Made by a program: the position numbers and the translations under genes. Positions 43,518-55,964 of a stretch of 64,000 nt of DNA are shown here, piece after piece; position 1 is the stretch's first letter; every line of letters begins with the position of its first letter. Below the pieces are notes generated by a model that had not been told where the DNA came from, did no database searches, and saw nothing but the letters and a program-made list of their open reading frames with translations. The stretch is taken from the NCBI GenBank assembly GCA_009801085.1, contig VNWV01000004.1:744001-808000 (forward strand), in the 5' to 3' direction. Origin of the DNA: Lasiodiplodia sp. COLG20 (taxonomy: Eukaryota; Ascomycota; Dothideomycetes; Botryosphaeriales; Botryosphaeriaceae).

Positions 43518-45325
43518 ATGCTTGAGGTTGTACTTAATAGCAACAAAACCCTGGGTGCGCCCACGATTCTTGCTGCTGTCATTATAACCTTCACATTTCT
43601 GTGGTACTGGGCCAGCGATGAGAGACCCTACGCGGGTTTCCCCATTGTCGGAAAAGAGAAAGGAGAATGGATTAATAAGAAAGCCAAAGAGCGCTTCCAG
43701 GCGCACGCAACCCAAATACTCAAGCAGGGTATGAGTTTGGTATGTGCGGCTGATGTCCCTTTCTTCTACTATTTACAACAAAAGCTAACAGCATTAATAG
43801 TATAAGGGCCCGTTTCAAGTCTTCGCACCTCATGGCCCTTGCATCATTCTTCCTCCAAGCATGACAGATGAGATCCGCAACGACAGCCGCCTTGTCTTCA
43901 TCGACGCCTCCCGCAAGGTAAGTCTCTTCTCAAGTTCATCCCCCTTCCCCGACGGGCACCACTGACCGCTCTTCCTCCAGCTCTTCCTCGGTCAATACCC
44001 CGGCCTCGAGCCCCTCAACTTCAACCGCGTCCAGTCCGAAATTTTCAGCGCCACCATCCGCCAAAACATCACCCAAACCCTCAACAGCCTCACCGACTCG
44101 CTCACCGCCGAAACGTCCTCTCTCCTCCGCAACACCCTCCTGCCCCCCTCCCGCATCACCAAAGATGCCTGGACCCCCGTCCACTTCGCGCAAATGGCGC
44201 CCAACATCGCAGCCCGCCTCTCGGCGCGCGTCTTCCTCGGCGAGCCGCTCTGCCACGACGAAACCTGGCTCAATATCTCCATCACCTACACGTTGAACGT
44301 CATCGCGGCGGTGCACCGACTGCGCACGTGGCCGCCCTTCCTGCGCGCCGTGCTGCACCACTTCCTCCCCGAGTGCCGGACGCTGCGGGCCCAGGTCGCC
44401 GAGGCGCGACGCATCATCGAGCCGCAGGTGGCGGCGCGGCGGCGCGCGAGAAGGGATGCGGCGGCCGCCGGGAAGGAGGTGCCCCCGGCGCGAGATGCGC
44501 TGGCGTGGATGGAGGCGCAGGGGCTGAAGCTGGGGAAAAACGAGCGCGCGGTCGATCCGGTCGAGGGCCAGCTGCTGTTGAGCTTTGTCGCGATTCATAC
44601 GACGACCTTGACGCTGCTGGCGGCGTTGTATGACCTGGCGGAGCATCCGGAGATGACGGACATGGTCAGAAAGGAGATTGTGGAGGTGCTGAGGGAAGAG
44701 GGTGGGTGGAAGAAGACGAGTTTGTACAAGATGAAGTTGTTGGACAGTTGCTTGAAGGAGTCTCAGAGGTTGCACACGCTCAATGCTGGTCAGTATCTAC
44801 TTGAATGATTGCAGAGTGGTTAGGAACTAACGGTACTATAGTTCTTATGAATCGCCAAGCTGCAGAGGCCGTGACGCTCTCAGATGGCACGCGTCTTCCC
44901 AAAGGCTGCATTATCGGCATCCCTACCTACCCTATGCGCGATTCCGAGAACTACGATAATCCGGATAAATTTGACGGTAGTCGTTTCTTGCGCATGCGTC
45001 AGGAGCCAGGTATGGAGACGCGCGGACAATTTGTCACTACATCCGCCGACCATATCGGCTTCGGGCACGGTAAGCAGCTAAAGATGCTCCCCTTGTTTCC
45101 TATAGCTAATTAATCACTCAAGGGCAACGCGCCTGTCCCGGTCGTTTCTTTGCTAGCAATGAGATCAAGATTGCGCTAGCCTACCTGCTCGTCAATTACG
45201 AATGGAAATTTGAAGGGGGCAAGCCAGCAATGAGGAGTTTGATGGACTCTGAATACGTCCCAGATCCGCAACAAATGATTTTTGTAAAGGCGAGGGAACC
45301 TGAGTTGGATCTTTTCAAACTGTAG
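43518..45325 (+). CDS. Cytochrome P450 (AIHTTT I-helix type)
   Basis: ER-anchored monooxygenase of 525 residues. Exons: 43518-43739, 43801-43917, 43981-44788, 44842-45069, 45123-45325. One N-terminal span (PTILAAVIITFTFLWYW), then FPIVGKEKGEW. The I-helix reads SFVAIHTTTLTL, the variant of the AGxDTT oxygen-activation motif typical of fungal P450s related to ent-kaurene oxidases. ExxR is ESQR in LKESQRLHTLN, and the heme motif FGHGQRACPGRFF, rebuilt over the last intron, has ligand Cys463. All catalytic elements are present, so it is the one clearly intact oxidase next to several broken genes. Confidence 0.93.
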
Positions 45326-45518
45326 TGTATTGTCCTCTCTACGAGCAGATTGTTGAGGGATAATTGTGGATCAGGAGTATGTTACTTTTTACCAACGAGA
45401 ACTGTGCGTGGCTTGGGCGTTGGTACGGACATCTCAACTAGTGACCAGTTTTTGATTTTGTTACAGCGGATTGCTTTTATGGTCTTGGTAATGTAGGAGG
45501 TCATGTCACGTTACTGGG

Positions 45519-45719
45519 CTATCTTCTCTGCTGTGAAATGGAATCTGCACGTTGCGAGGGGAAAATATTCGGTATACGCAGGAGGATCTCTTCAATGACT
45601 GCATCCAGGTAAGGAGTTGTTGTGTCAGTAATTTCAGATGAAGATGATATGCGCTTTTCGAGGAATGCGGTCGAGGAGGCCGATTCGAGAGGTGATCCGC
45701 AAGAAGCTTCACTCTCCAA
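45519..45719 (-). pseudogene. Cytochrome P450 fragment (K-helix region)
   Basis: Minus-strand frame containing EITDTTTPYLDAVIEEILLR, which matches the region leading into the K-helix ExxR (family 'PYLDAVIEEILR'). The frame lacks the ligand region and other P450 parts. It is on the opposite strand to the intact P450, so it is a separate relic. Confidence 0.55.
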
Positions 45720-45730
45720 CAGACGGTCAT

Positions 45731-47988
45731 GCTTGAAGTTATGGACAGGCGATTTGTGCCGAGTATGTAGACGATGGCAATTTTGATTACTCGAGGGGTT
45801 ACTAGAACACGAACCTATTTCGAGGCCATTAAACTATGACGAGTAGACAACAGTATTTAGTCCTACCGACTTGTAATTCGATGCAAATCATACTGGGAAT
45901 GATGTAACAGTGTCCTGCACTGACATGCCCAGTGCCCTGCTGCCGAAGTACGGCTAGTGCGCCTGCGCAACCATCCCATACGTTTCCCAGATAGTTTCAA
46001 GACCGACACCTGCAACGTTTGAATGTATACTCTCATCCACGGCTGCGTCAATGGGCGGCATACAACGTCGATTGAGGCGGTCCTTAAAGAGGGTCAATCT
46101 GCGTCGGAGGCCTATTTGATAATCACCTCGCTGTAGAGTTCACGGCCTCGCCTTTGGCACTAACCTATACATTCACTTGGAAGGAAACCTTCCGGCTGGA
46201 TCCACTTCAGCCCCTCTTCCTCAGACTATTGTCCTGCCGCTTCATGATCCATTGACAGCAAATGCACATCTTTCCTGCGAAGACAACCTTCTCGTGCTCC
46301 TCACAGATGAATGCATGGTTCTTGATGATGCAATCCGGATATTTGAATAGATGGTTACGGGAACTACAACGCTTCGGGAAGTTCTTGGATTGCATGATGG
46401 AAGGAGATCACTGCGGGGTTGCTGGTGTACTTTAACAGTTCTGCTGGCTTGGTAAAGAAGAGTAGGTATAACAAGGCTGGATAAAGTGGTTCTACTACAG
46501 TGAAATCCCGGGTCGGTGGTAAAGCTTTATATCTTCTGCTGCTCCCAGCCGTTCGGTGCAATCGGCGGTGCGGACAGATTATAGACATTACGCACTCACA
46601 TTTAGAACCGTAGGAGGTTCAGCTCGACTTTGGTACAGAGCTGCAGGTGTTGACTGCCATAGACAAAGCCGTCCTGTTGGCTTCCGTAGGTCTGAACACG
46701 GGCCACTGTGGCTGAGACAACGACGTTGGAGCTTTAGCCCCAGCGGCGGCGCCACCCTAACTCTTCTAGTACGTGTTCAAGCATAATTATTTGCACGCAA
46801 GTGCCTTCTTCTTACTCAATCATCCAGTAGATACTAGTATGAGAAGCGAACAGCTTCACAAGGACACTATATAGATAGAATCCGCGATCTGATCACTACT
46901 CTATTGCTACAAAGACCACAGGAACTATACAATCAGGGCAGATACACCTCAATGTTTGTGTTTGTAGATGCTTGTTTCGGATGTCTTTCTACCCTGGCTC
47001 TATGGGGTACTCACGTGCCGTGACTGGCAATGAGCACAATCGAACCAATAAAATTCGCCCTTCGTGTCTCGGCATTTTAATCTCACTGAGCCAATAAATT
47101 CCTAACGGCATTGACACTTATAGAATAAGGAAATTTCTAAACAAAAGGCCGAATAAAGTTTCATTCCTCCGTGTTGGCAATGTGCTGTCGAGAATCAGTC
47201 AAAGGCTGCGAAAAGAAGCGACCCTATTTCAGCCCGTTGCAATATCACGCCGATAAAATATTCACCCATGCATTGGTTCCACTCGAGGGACCAAATATGC
47301 CAGAAGTGATGAAGCAACAGTCGGCGCAATTACTAAAGAGGAACAGCTACCGGACCCCGAATACCCGTCATTGTGTCTCTCTCCGGGAAAAAGTTCGTTG
47401 CTAGAATCTATAGATTAGAAACCCGCAAGTTCCGCAATAAAACCCACTCAGTGATTGGAGATATTGTGGGTCCGGGACTCTCCGGCAGCAGGGCCAAGCC
47501 CGGGAAAAAACCCATCCTTCATTGATCGTCTACCCCGCAAGCCTTCTCATCATGCCGCGAATCTAATAATGATGGATGTAAAGAGCTCCTGTTATTGCCC
47601 GCGTACGGAATAGATTCCGTCAGAAACTACCAAACGGGCACGTGGCGCGGATACACAGTGGCCATGCCAGCTCTGTAACGGCAACGATATCGGAATTAAA
47701 CCCGTCTCGTCGTATACCGATTCGCACTAAAGTAATTACTCGACCTCCCCAACCTGTCTCATCGGCGAAATTCCGTAGTTTCTGCTCTTGCGAGATACAA
47801 CCGACAGCGAGCGCCTTACTAGAAATCTCGGGCTTGGTTAGACAAGGTCCGCATTTGGAATGCTCTATTTCTCCCGCAGGTCATATAAACCTCTACATAC
47901 CTTTCAAATTAAGATTTATCCTACTTCAATTCGCAACACCAGCTATCTCCACCAAGTGAACACCGCAAATCTCTAGCCTTCTTTCATT
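45731..47988. other. Long gene-poor stretch
   Basis: About 2.26 kb with only short, unsupported frames on either strand. No domain, repeat or RNA gene was recognised. The part next to 47989 should contain the amidase promoter. Confidence 0.45.
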
Positions 47989-49736
47989 ATGTCGGACCAC
48001 GGAAAATGGTACGCCATCTGCAAGTCTAAACAGAAACGCAGAGACGAAGCGATACCACAAGCCTGGAGACTGGGATTCTCAGACCAATCGAAAGACAGAA
48101 GTGTCATGGATGTGCCCACATCATGCGGTATCTTGTCGCCGGAAGAGGTCCACATCACCTCTGACTACGATGCTATCAGTTTGGTCGAAGAGGTGGCAAA
48201 GGGCAGGTACACGGCGGAGGCAGTCACTGTGGCGTTCTGCAAGCGTGCTGCTATTGCACATCAACTGGTAATATATACCACGATCGGGATGCTGTCAGAT
48301 CTGGGCTCACTTCGGTATAGACCAATTGTTTGACGGAAATATTCTTTGACGAGGCCATCAAGGATGCCAAGGCCCTGGACAGGGAAAGACTAGAACATCC
48401 GGACAGGCCTCTCCGCCCATTTCACGGGTTACCCATCTCCCTCAAAGACTCGTTCTTCGTACGGGGCCACGATGCTACCATAGGCCTGGCGTGCTTCGCG
48501 AACGATCCCGCGCAGCAAGACGCACCTCTAGTGTCCATGCTCCGGGATCTGGGAGCCATCGTCTACTGCAAAACGAATGTTCCCCAGACACTACAGACCT
48601 CTGACACTGAAAACAACGTTTTCGGCCGCACCGGAAACCCGCACCGTCTTTCTTTTACGGTTGCCGGGTCCACCGGCGGCGAAGCGGCTTTGATCGCGCT
48701 ACGAGGGTCAATCCTCGGCGTAGGAACGGACATGGCGGGAAGCATCCGCATGCCGTCCGCCGCCTGCGGCATCTATGGCGTCCGCCCCAGCGCTTTCATT
48801 GTCCCCTTCCTCGGGCAGAGAAACCCGGTTCCGGACGGCATGGTGGGCATGGAACCTACCGCGGGCCCGATGGCAACGACCATGCGCTCATGCCAATTTT
48901 TCCTGCGCACAATCATGGCAGCGGATCCGACGAAATACGACTTCATGGCCGTGGGTCTGCCCTGGACAGGCAAGGATTTTGTGCCGTCGGGGCGTAAGTT
49001 GCGGATTGGGTATGTGGCAGACGACGGCGTCTTCACGCCCTCTCCACCTGTGCGTCGCGGCTTGCACGAGAGCATGGGTAAACTGGAGAGTGCAGGCCAC
49101 ACACTCGTTCCCATTGCACTCCCGGAAGTTGCCAAAGCCGTTGAGCTTGCATATACCATGTTTGGCATCGATGGTGGAGCGGTATGTGCCCTGGCTGCTT
49201 GATCTCCAACGTGACAAATAGAATTGACTTGCTGTTAGTACCTCCTCAAGCTCATCGAGTCGACTGGTGAACCAGTTGTACCATCCGTCCTGAACATGGG
49301 CATTGTCTTCAACAGTGACGGAAGTCTGCGCTCGCCCATCACGATTGACGGTTTGATGCGAGCCAACGTCACAAGGCTCATGATTGCGGCGCTCTATGCA
49401 GAGCTTTGGCGCCAGCACGAGCTGGACATTATCCTCATGCCTCCTGCACCGCACACGGCGGTACCGGCGGATACGTGGACTGCTTTATCGTACACGGTGC
49501 TGTGGAATGTCTTAGATTACCCCGCATGCGTTATCCCAGTGGGCAAGGTGGGCCCGGGTGACTTGAAGGACCACGCCACAGGGCACGGAGCTGCAGATGA
49601 AGCAGTATACAACCTGTACAGTGGCCCGGAGGAGTACGCAAACTTGCCTATAGCGGTACAGTTGGTTGGAAGGAGGCATCACGATGAGGAATTCACCGCG
49701 TATGCGATGCTTGTAGATAGTATCATACGCGCGTAG
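47989..49736 (+). CDS. Amidase-signature-family amidase
   Basis: Serine amidase hydrolysing a carboxamide to acid plus ammonia or amine, 545 residues. Exons 47989-48267, 48321-49181, 49239-49736, in phase. The Ser-cisSer-Lys triad is complete: Lys135 (ISLKDSF), Ser210 (AGSTGGEAALIA) and Ser234 (GSIRMPSA). The 24-residue spacing between the two serines equals that in FAAH; Thr211 replaces the second Ser of the common GSSGG. The C-terminal LDYPACVIPVG and the final LPIAVQLVGRRHHDEE are typical. No signal peptide, so cytosolic. It converges with the regulator at 49865 (128 bp gap). Confidence 0.92.
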
Positions 49737-49864
49737 TCGTGTTCCCAGCCGTTGCGCAATTACGCTGGTTGGGAGGATGTATAGGTCAAAATTATCAACA
49801 ATTTTGGGTCAATGCTGTAGCGTAGAAGACCTCTTCGAAGTGGTTAACTGTGGATATCGAGGAG

Positions 49865-51917
49865 CTATAGATCTTTGTGCTTATGCATATGCACAAAGTC
49901 ATTTAGCTCTTTAAGTGAATCTGTCGCTATGTTTTGCATGTACAGGCAGCTCGTGTCGCCGGAGGACGCCGCTGCGATGATCATCCTCGTTAACCATAAC
50001 AATTCCGTGATGGGGATTATAAACCCCTCCCGCCGAGATGGCTCTATTCCTTCCTTTTCCGCCACGACATCCCATATATCCTTCCACCGGTCCGTCGCGC
50101 GCAGAATCGTCTCGCCTGCAACGTTGGTTAGGCCAGTTTTTCGTACGGTTGTGGCTGTGGAGAGCAGCCCTGGAAGGAGAAGTGACTGTCAGAAATAAAT
50201 CCGGCTTCTAACAAGAGGCTGAGCACTCACCAAATGCAGTGACGAGTACATGGAGTGACGATACAGAGCTGTACATTCGATCGTGTGGCCCGGGCCAGCA
50301 ATCTTGGAAAAGTGATGACATAATGTCCGATAGCGACAGGTGCTGGCGCCATTCGTCGTTTGTACGTGGTAACGGATCTGCATCATGTGAAGCATCTACG
50401 GTTAGGGGCTGGTCCAAGTCAGGAAGGTCACAAGTCAGTTCGAATGGGGCTATGTGGGGCGCATTGTTTAGGAAAGCCGCCAGATAAACATCCAGAATGA
50501 ACGTCCAGGTTACTAATCTACGTTACCCTATCAGCCGACGAGGTTTCCAAAGCAGGAGGGTAAGACCATTACCTCAGAATGCACTCTTCTCGAAGGTACC
50601 CATCGGAGTTACAGATCCGGCGGTCACGTTTGAAGCGCAGCAGTCCGTACTGGCGGACGGCGGCAACAAGCTGCGGGTGCCGGAACACCCTTATCCGGCG
50701 TCGTGTCTCGCAGTGGTTCCTGGCGCCTTGCAGAGTGTGGATGATTTGGGCTGCTTGGAGGATATCGATCTCGACTCTCGAAATCACTTTCTGGCGATCC
50801 CCCTGGGCGTTTTCCCGGATGCCAAGAGTGAAGATGGCGTGGCCGAAGATGTACTCCTCGGCAAGATCAAAGAAAGACGTCGCCGCGATTGCCGAATCAT
50901 CAGGGGCGGAGAACGCTGATCCGAACAGGAAAATGGCCAGGAGCAGATGCGTCTGGGTGGTGTCATAGTTGAATGAAGACGGATGCATCACAGGATTGTA
51001 TGGGTGCACGTAACGGAAGTATTGACCGATGAATGTCAGAAGATTGTCGACGGTGAAAACGTTCGCAGCAAGCTTCCAGTCAAAGCTTTCCTGTTTGGAC
51101 ATAGTCTGGTGCGTTTTGGCGAGCTCGGAGACCATCTCTTCAACGCGAAGATCCATTCCGTCGCCACAGGTTGGATGCTCGTACTGGTCACCCACATCTA
51201 GCCAGAAATCTAGAATGTCAAATGGCCATTGCTCGGGCGGGTGGAACCCCGCAGTGAGGTTCTCCGGCTCCCATCTCAAGTGTGTAGCCGGGCTACCCTT
51301 AGGTTGTTGCAATTCGCCCTTGGCAAACGAGTCTTCCATGACTGCTTCTGAGTTGCTGGTATTTGTTGGGTCAGTGAACCTCAGAAGATATTTTGGCCCA
51401 GCAAAAGACCGGCTGACACTGCGATGGGTAGCATCTGGCTCCTCTAGGCAACTCTGTGAATTTTCAGCCGAGTGCGCCGCAAGATGTTTGTATGAACACG
51501 ACCTTCCCTGCTGAGCACAGCGGCTACAGGGGCTGCCCGTGTCACACGACATTTTCATCTGTCTACAGGTCTCACAGGCACTCCGTTTCTTACCGCGTTT
51601 CGCTGTCGGCAAGACAACGTTGCGTTCGTCAGCCGGCGCACAGCTGCGGATGTGGCGGCGGACGACGTCACTGGCAGTCCTTAGTGTCCGTGCGTGTGGA
51701 GATGCGACAGTACCTACACGCGTGAAAAGGTCTTCCCGCAAAACGGACATTCCCTCCTGCGTTGACCAGTATCTACGAGAGAATCAGTCAGCTGTGGCGT
51801 TTACCAGACGGGGTTTAACGTACGTGTGGCTGCGTGTCGGAGCAGGTGACTGCTAGTCGAAAACAATTTATTACACGAAAGGCACCGATTTCTCAATTCG
51901 GGCGTAGGATTCGCCAT
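49865..51917 (-). CDS. C2H2 + Zn2Cys6 dual-finger transcription factor
   Basis: Nuclear regulator, 612 residues. Exons: 51917-51824, 51772-51718, 51670-50573, 50517-50231, 50169-49865. Splicing builds two classical fingers: Cys12, Cys15, His28, His32, linker TGQRR, then Cys40, Cys43, His56 and Cys60. A binuclear cluster follows: Cys82, Cys85, Cys92, Cys98, Cys101, Cys108 (the third interval is 5 residues). The fungal_trans domain includes YVHPYNPVMH, HLLLAIFLFGSAFS, ETRRRIRVFRHPQLVAAVR and LVTWTFILDVYLAAFLNN. An alternative ATG 23 codons upstream (51986) is possible. It lies between the amidase and the linalool-dehydratase-like gene and is a good candidate for the local pathway regulator. Confidence 0.88.
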
Positions 51918-52434
51918 CTCCTGCTCACAATCCGGGGTGGTGATGTGGAGAGAAGTTCGATGGGTTAAATCCCGACTACAGCGCATACTTGCAGCAGCGC
52001 ACTGGCCAACCGGGAGGGCGCTATGTACCGTGCGGGTTTTCTTCCGAGCCCGCGGGTTTTATACCGGACGGCTGCGGGGGGCCGTTTCGCTTACCTACGG
52101 CGGGGGAAGCTAGTCTTGAGCCGCGGTTGGAACTCTTTGACCTCACCACGCTTTTCAACACCAGTCATGCCGGACACGAGGATCAAGGACATTGCTATCG
52201 GCTCTGTAGTGCTGAACCGCTGTCTCTACCTTGCCTTCAACAGAACCAGGTCTGTTTCCTGTGCCCCTACATCAATTGCCACTTCCAGGCTCATGTTTTC
52301 TCCGGACACGTAGAGCGTGTCTACAAGAAAACCATCCTTGTAAACGCCATACTGGCCAATGGGAAGATTCCGGATAGGAATTTGCAATCTTTAAACCGCG
52401 AGTCAGTGGACATTCGGTCTTGATGGAGGGCCAC
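51918..52434. other. Intergenic, no gene seen
   Basis: 517 bp holding the regulator's promoter and the 3' end of the LDI-like gene. A plus-strand frame crosses it but has no coding features. Confidence 0.4.
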
Positions 52435-54125
52435 TTACGCCTTCTTCGATCCGTCCCAAGTGCGCATGGAAATAACGAGCACACCTTTCTTTTCCTCCCA
52501 CGCGCCTCGCAAGAAATCAACCCCGGAGTCCAAGCCGATTCCATCTACAAAAGGATACTGTGAGAAGTGTTCCTTTGCCCACGGCTTCTGCCACATTTCT
52601 CTCTGGCCGTCTGGAACATTGAGGCTCGCATATGCGATAGCCGCATTGCCCGTGAACGGATCCACGTAGGTCCAGTTTCCTTGGTTGTCCGCGAGAGTGT
52701 TGTTGCGGGGATAGAAAAGGCCACCTTGGTCCCAGGATGGATTGAGGAACTTGTTTGCGTGGCACAAGAGTCCGTCGCAGGTTGACTGATCGCCCACCTC
52801 AGAAACCCACTGCGCAACGTATCCAAAAAGAGGTTGTGGAAACGGCCCCGCTGGCTTGTTCTCAGTGTGCGCTGCTATTTCTCGAGCCTTTTCCGACGTG
52901 CCCCACGTATAAGGGTCAACGTTCTCGCTTTCAGTAAGCTTTCGTATGGCTTGAGCTACTTTTTCGTTGTTCAGGTTGATGCGCCCACCTGGAGCATGCG
53001 TCAAGAAACCCAACGACTGGGCCGGAAATAGTGAGTGAACGAAATCGGAGTTCCAACTGTTCATGAACGCGCAGGCCCTTTTCGCTGTCAGAAATAGCCG
53101 TAGAACGCTGAGCTGGCACGTCAACTCACCAGGCGGTAAAGCCGATGCCTCCGTCAACGGTACGATCTTGCTTCACTAGATACCAGTTGATAAAAAACTT
53201 GTCTTCTTGCAAAAAGCTGTTTTCATCGCCCCAAGCTGCGGCGTAGTTCTTCAGAACTTTGTCAGCAACAGCTGTTCCTTGACGCACATCATTGTACCGC
53301 ATTGCGATGATCTGCTCGGGTTAGCGAAAAGACCGAATCATGCGGATTGTTCGGGCCACACCGGAAATTGATTGCACACGATGAAAACGCAGTTCGGCTC
53401 GCAGCAGACCCCCTTCCACTTCTCTCGTTCCATCTCGGCAAGGATGGTTTGCTGCAGTGTGCTTCGGGAGTAGGCAAACTTCTCCGGCCCAAATCCCCAA
53501 AAGATCGGATCCCAAACGAACTCCAGCGCTCCAGGCTCATCATACTTGTCATCGTCGAACAGCATTGCGTGTAGTGAGACCATGAGAAGAAGATGGCCGG
53601 AATACTACACGGCATATTAATCTCGCAAGTCCTTCGTCCCGCAGTCCGTGAAACACCTACCATGATGTTCTCTTTCTTGTTCGGGTCGGACCACGGCTTC
53701 CGCAATTCCACTATATCAGGATCGACAAACTTCCCGCTCTGGCTGGTAAGGTACCAGTAGCCCCAGACTTCCCTTCGCAACATCTTGTGGATCAGCTGCT
53801 CCAGGAGTTGTTTGAACACGGATCGGAGAGCTGGTAGCCGGTGATAGTGTGAGGCTCCAGCGGCATACGCCATGACCGCCAATTGATACCGGTACGCGTC
53901 AAGCCATTCTTGCCCGGGGTCCTGCGTGCCCATGTGACGCCATTCGCCATCAGGCTGGGTGGCGAGATTATGAAAGTGGCGAAGGTAGCCAGCTTGTTCG
54001 TTTGAGAGCTTTGGGTAATCAGAGAGAAAGTCCGACGGGAGCTTTGGAGGAAGGCTGCTTTCCACACGGAGGGTGCTTCCTCCATCTCCCATAAGGGTTT
54101 CTTGGGTGCTCGTCACCGTTGCCAT
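52435..54125 (-). CDS. Linalool dehydratase/isomerase-like protein
   Basis: (alpha/alpha)6-barrel protein of the linalool dehydratase-isomerase family, 510 residues. Exons: 54125-53661, 53604-53362, 53311-53130, 53077-52435; each intron restores family sequence (NIM/YSGHLLLMVSLHAMLF, CNQFP/II, FTAW/ACAFMNSWN). Diagnostic segment: FDDDKYDEPGA, FGPEKFAY, then CCEPNCVFIVCNQFP, where Cys223 and Cys232 are nine residues apart, as are the catalytic Cys171 and Cys180 of bacterial LDI. No signal peptide. Bacterial LDI interconverts linalool, geraniol and myrcene; fungal members are thought to act as cyclases or dehydratases on terpenoid or related substrates. Substrate here unknown. TCGGCCGA sites lie in its promoter. 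Confidence 0.85.
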
Positions 54126-54733
54126 GCTTTCCTGTGGGAAATATTGTGCGGGGTTCGCTTTCGAAATGAAAAGGATGGGAGAACAGATGCGGGCAAAAGA
54201 GTACGCTCGGCATACAGCAAGCTACTTGTATTTGCTGTATCTCATACGATGCACATGTCCTCGGCTAGAAGGGAAATTCCCGTTCCCGCCGAAAGCTTTG
54301 TCTCATTCACATTACCCACTCTACGTGCCGTAGGCTCGGAAAAATGTTGACAAAGTCGATTAGTGAACTCCGTCGGCCGAAGATTATCGGCCGAATGTTA
54401 AGCGTTGGCATGTGGTTCTTCGGCCAGGCAGAGACGCTGATCTCAGAAAGGGCACGTGCACGGGCTCCAACGGCAATGAGCGGATGCGGAATGGGGGTGC
54501 AAAGCAAGCCCTATCAAGTAAAACGGAGTCAAATGTGGCCAAGAGCTTGTTCATGACACGGCATACGTCATTACCTGTAACTTGGCCATCGGGGTTACCG
54601 ACGTTCCGGCCTGACTTGAGGCCCTACTGCGGCGGAGTGCTGGAATGTCGGGTGCAAGGACACAAAGAAATCAGATCCCTGGTGATAATGGCTTTTATGT
54701 CGTACATACAACTACATGGGAAATGACAAAACA
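54126..54733. promoter_or_regulatory. LDI-like gene promoter with paired TCGGCCGA palindromes
   Basis: Two perfect 8-bp palindromes TCGGCCGA lie at 54373-54380 and 54387-54394, 14 bp apart start to start (about 250-270 bp upstream of the ATG), with a further TCGGCC at 54419-54424. CGG-containing palindromes are typical Zn2Cys6 targets; the adjacent dual-finger regulator is the obvious candidate. Binding is inferred. Confidence 0.5.
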
Positions 54734-55232
54734 TCACATCGAGGTGTTGAATTGCTTGGTGCCGGGAATTTCAGGCAACCACTTGTACTTGTCTCGGCAA
54801 TAGAGCTCAACGGTGGGGTTGTGCTTCTCATTTAGGCCCAAATGATTAAGCGTGCCACTGCGAATTAGCATAACTCCACCGCTCTCTAAGGCCGTGCTGG
54901 TTACCCAACATGTCGTTCCGCATTTTCCACAAAAATGATTGTGAACATCCTGTCCAGAGTCTCCCTTCCGGGTAAAGACCGTGTGCTCGCCGCTTGGCTT
55001 GAAGCCTTTGATATTAACCACGAGTGAGCTTGTGCAAATTGAGCTGGTGCTACGCCGGCAGGAAGTACAGTAGCAAAGTGCCTTAGGAGATGAAGTCAGC
55101 CTACAAGAAATTCAAAGACTATGCAGGCTGGTATGCGATTTTTGTAAAAGCAATCGTACTTACAGCCGTGATCGGTTCATTCTCAATGGAGTATTTCAAT
55201 TCTCCGCACGAGCAGCCTCCCGTAAAGGCCAT
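54734..55232 (-). CDS. GFA-family glutathione-adduct enzyme
   Basis: 138-residue zinc protein of the GFA (glutathione-dependent formaldehyde-activating / CENP-V) family. Exons 55232-55164 and 55081-54734, 82-bp intron. Zinc-binding cysteines are in the three family positions: CSCG (N-terminus), CYCTSC (after the intron) and HFCGKCGTTCW. GFA proteins promote or resolve S-hydroxymethyl-type glutathione adducts. In fungal clusters, paralogues may act on reactive aldehyde intermediates. It precedes the P450 at 55965 and follows the LDI-like gene, suggesting one pathway group. Confidence 0.88.
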
Positions 55233-55964
55233 TGTAGAAAGAAGATGAGGGGAGGAGATAAAGACGATCAAGTAGCAGCGAACGTTCGTTGTGAGACTAC
55301 AACTGGACCGCCTCTCCAGGCACTCCGTTTTGTACTCAATCTCAGGCTCGCTAAGCTCGCTGGTTCGGACTCGGTTCTTCGAATATCCCGAGCAGAGTTC
55401 GGTTGTGAACAAGTGTGGATCAGTTCGGTATCAACGACCCCCGAAGGTCCGAACTTTGACGGCCGAGAAAGTGGAGGGCTGTCTCAGTTGAAACTTCCAA
55501 ACTTCCTAATTTGGAAGAGCCAGTCGGTGATCACTGCATATTCCGCGGGCGGCTAAGCACGCAGGGCCGTTCCTGGACATTGAATCTCTACATCTGCATC
55601 AGGTAGAGACAGGAACCCAGTCTCCACGGCCCCCCGCCCGGCGTGACTGCCGCTTCCCCGCCTGAATACCAAAGAGAGCAGCCAATTAGACCCAAGATTC
55701 AACACAAGTGACCGCGAATGGAAGCGGCTCGGACAGCAACCACCTGCCGACTCCGAAGTTGAGAATACGTAATGATGGATACTTAGAAGTCAACGGTGCG
55801 CCTTATGGGAGATTTCGCGTTCCGTTAAGTCCGAGCATTGTATCTTGGAAGAACTTGGCAGGTCTGGACACTGTTGTATATAAAAGCCACTAGTTTCTAT
55901 AGCATGTCTCTACCACAAAACAATCATCTGGAATCAGTTAACTGTTCTCGGAAGAAAACGGAAA
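55233..55964. promoter_or_regulatory. Divergent promoter GFA / P450 with TATA box
   Basis: 732 bp between divergent starts. TATATAAAAG at 55876-55885 sits about 80 bp upstream of the P450 ATG, a strong TATA box. The GFA-proximal half contains several CGG half-sites (near 55369, 55399, 55425, 55459); GACGGCCGAG at 55458-55467 resembles the TCGGCCGA element in the LDI-like gene promoter. Confidence 0.5.

Noticed and set aside
48945..49030. Apparent loss of the cis-serine in the amidase (GSTGG instead of GSSGG)
   Set aside because: Spacing to the nucleophile (Ser210 to Ser234, 24 residues) matches FAAH Ser217/Ser241, so the cis-Ser is kept and only the second, non-triad Ser is Thr.
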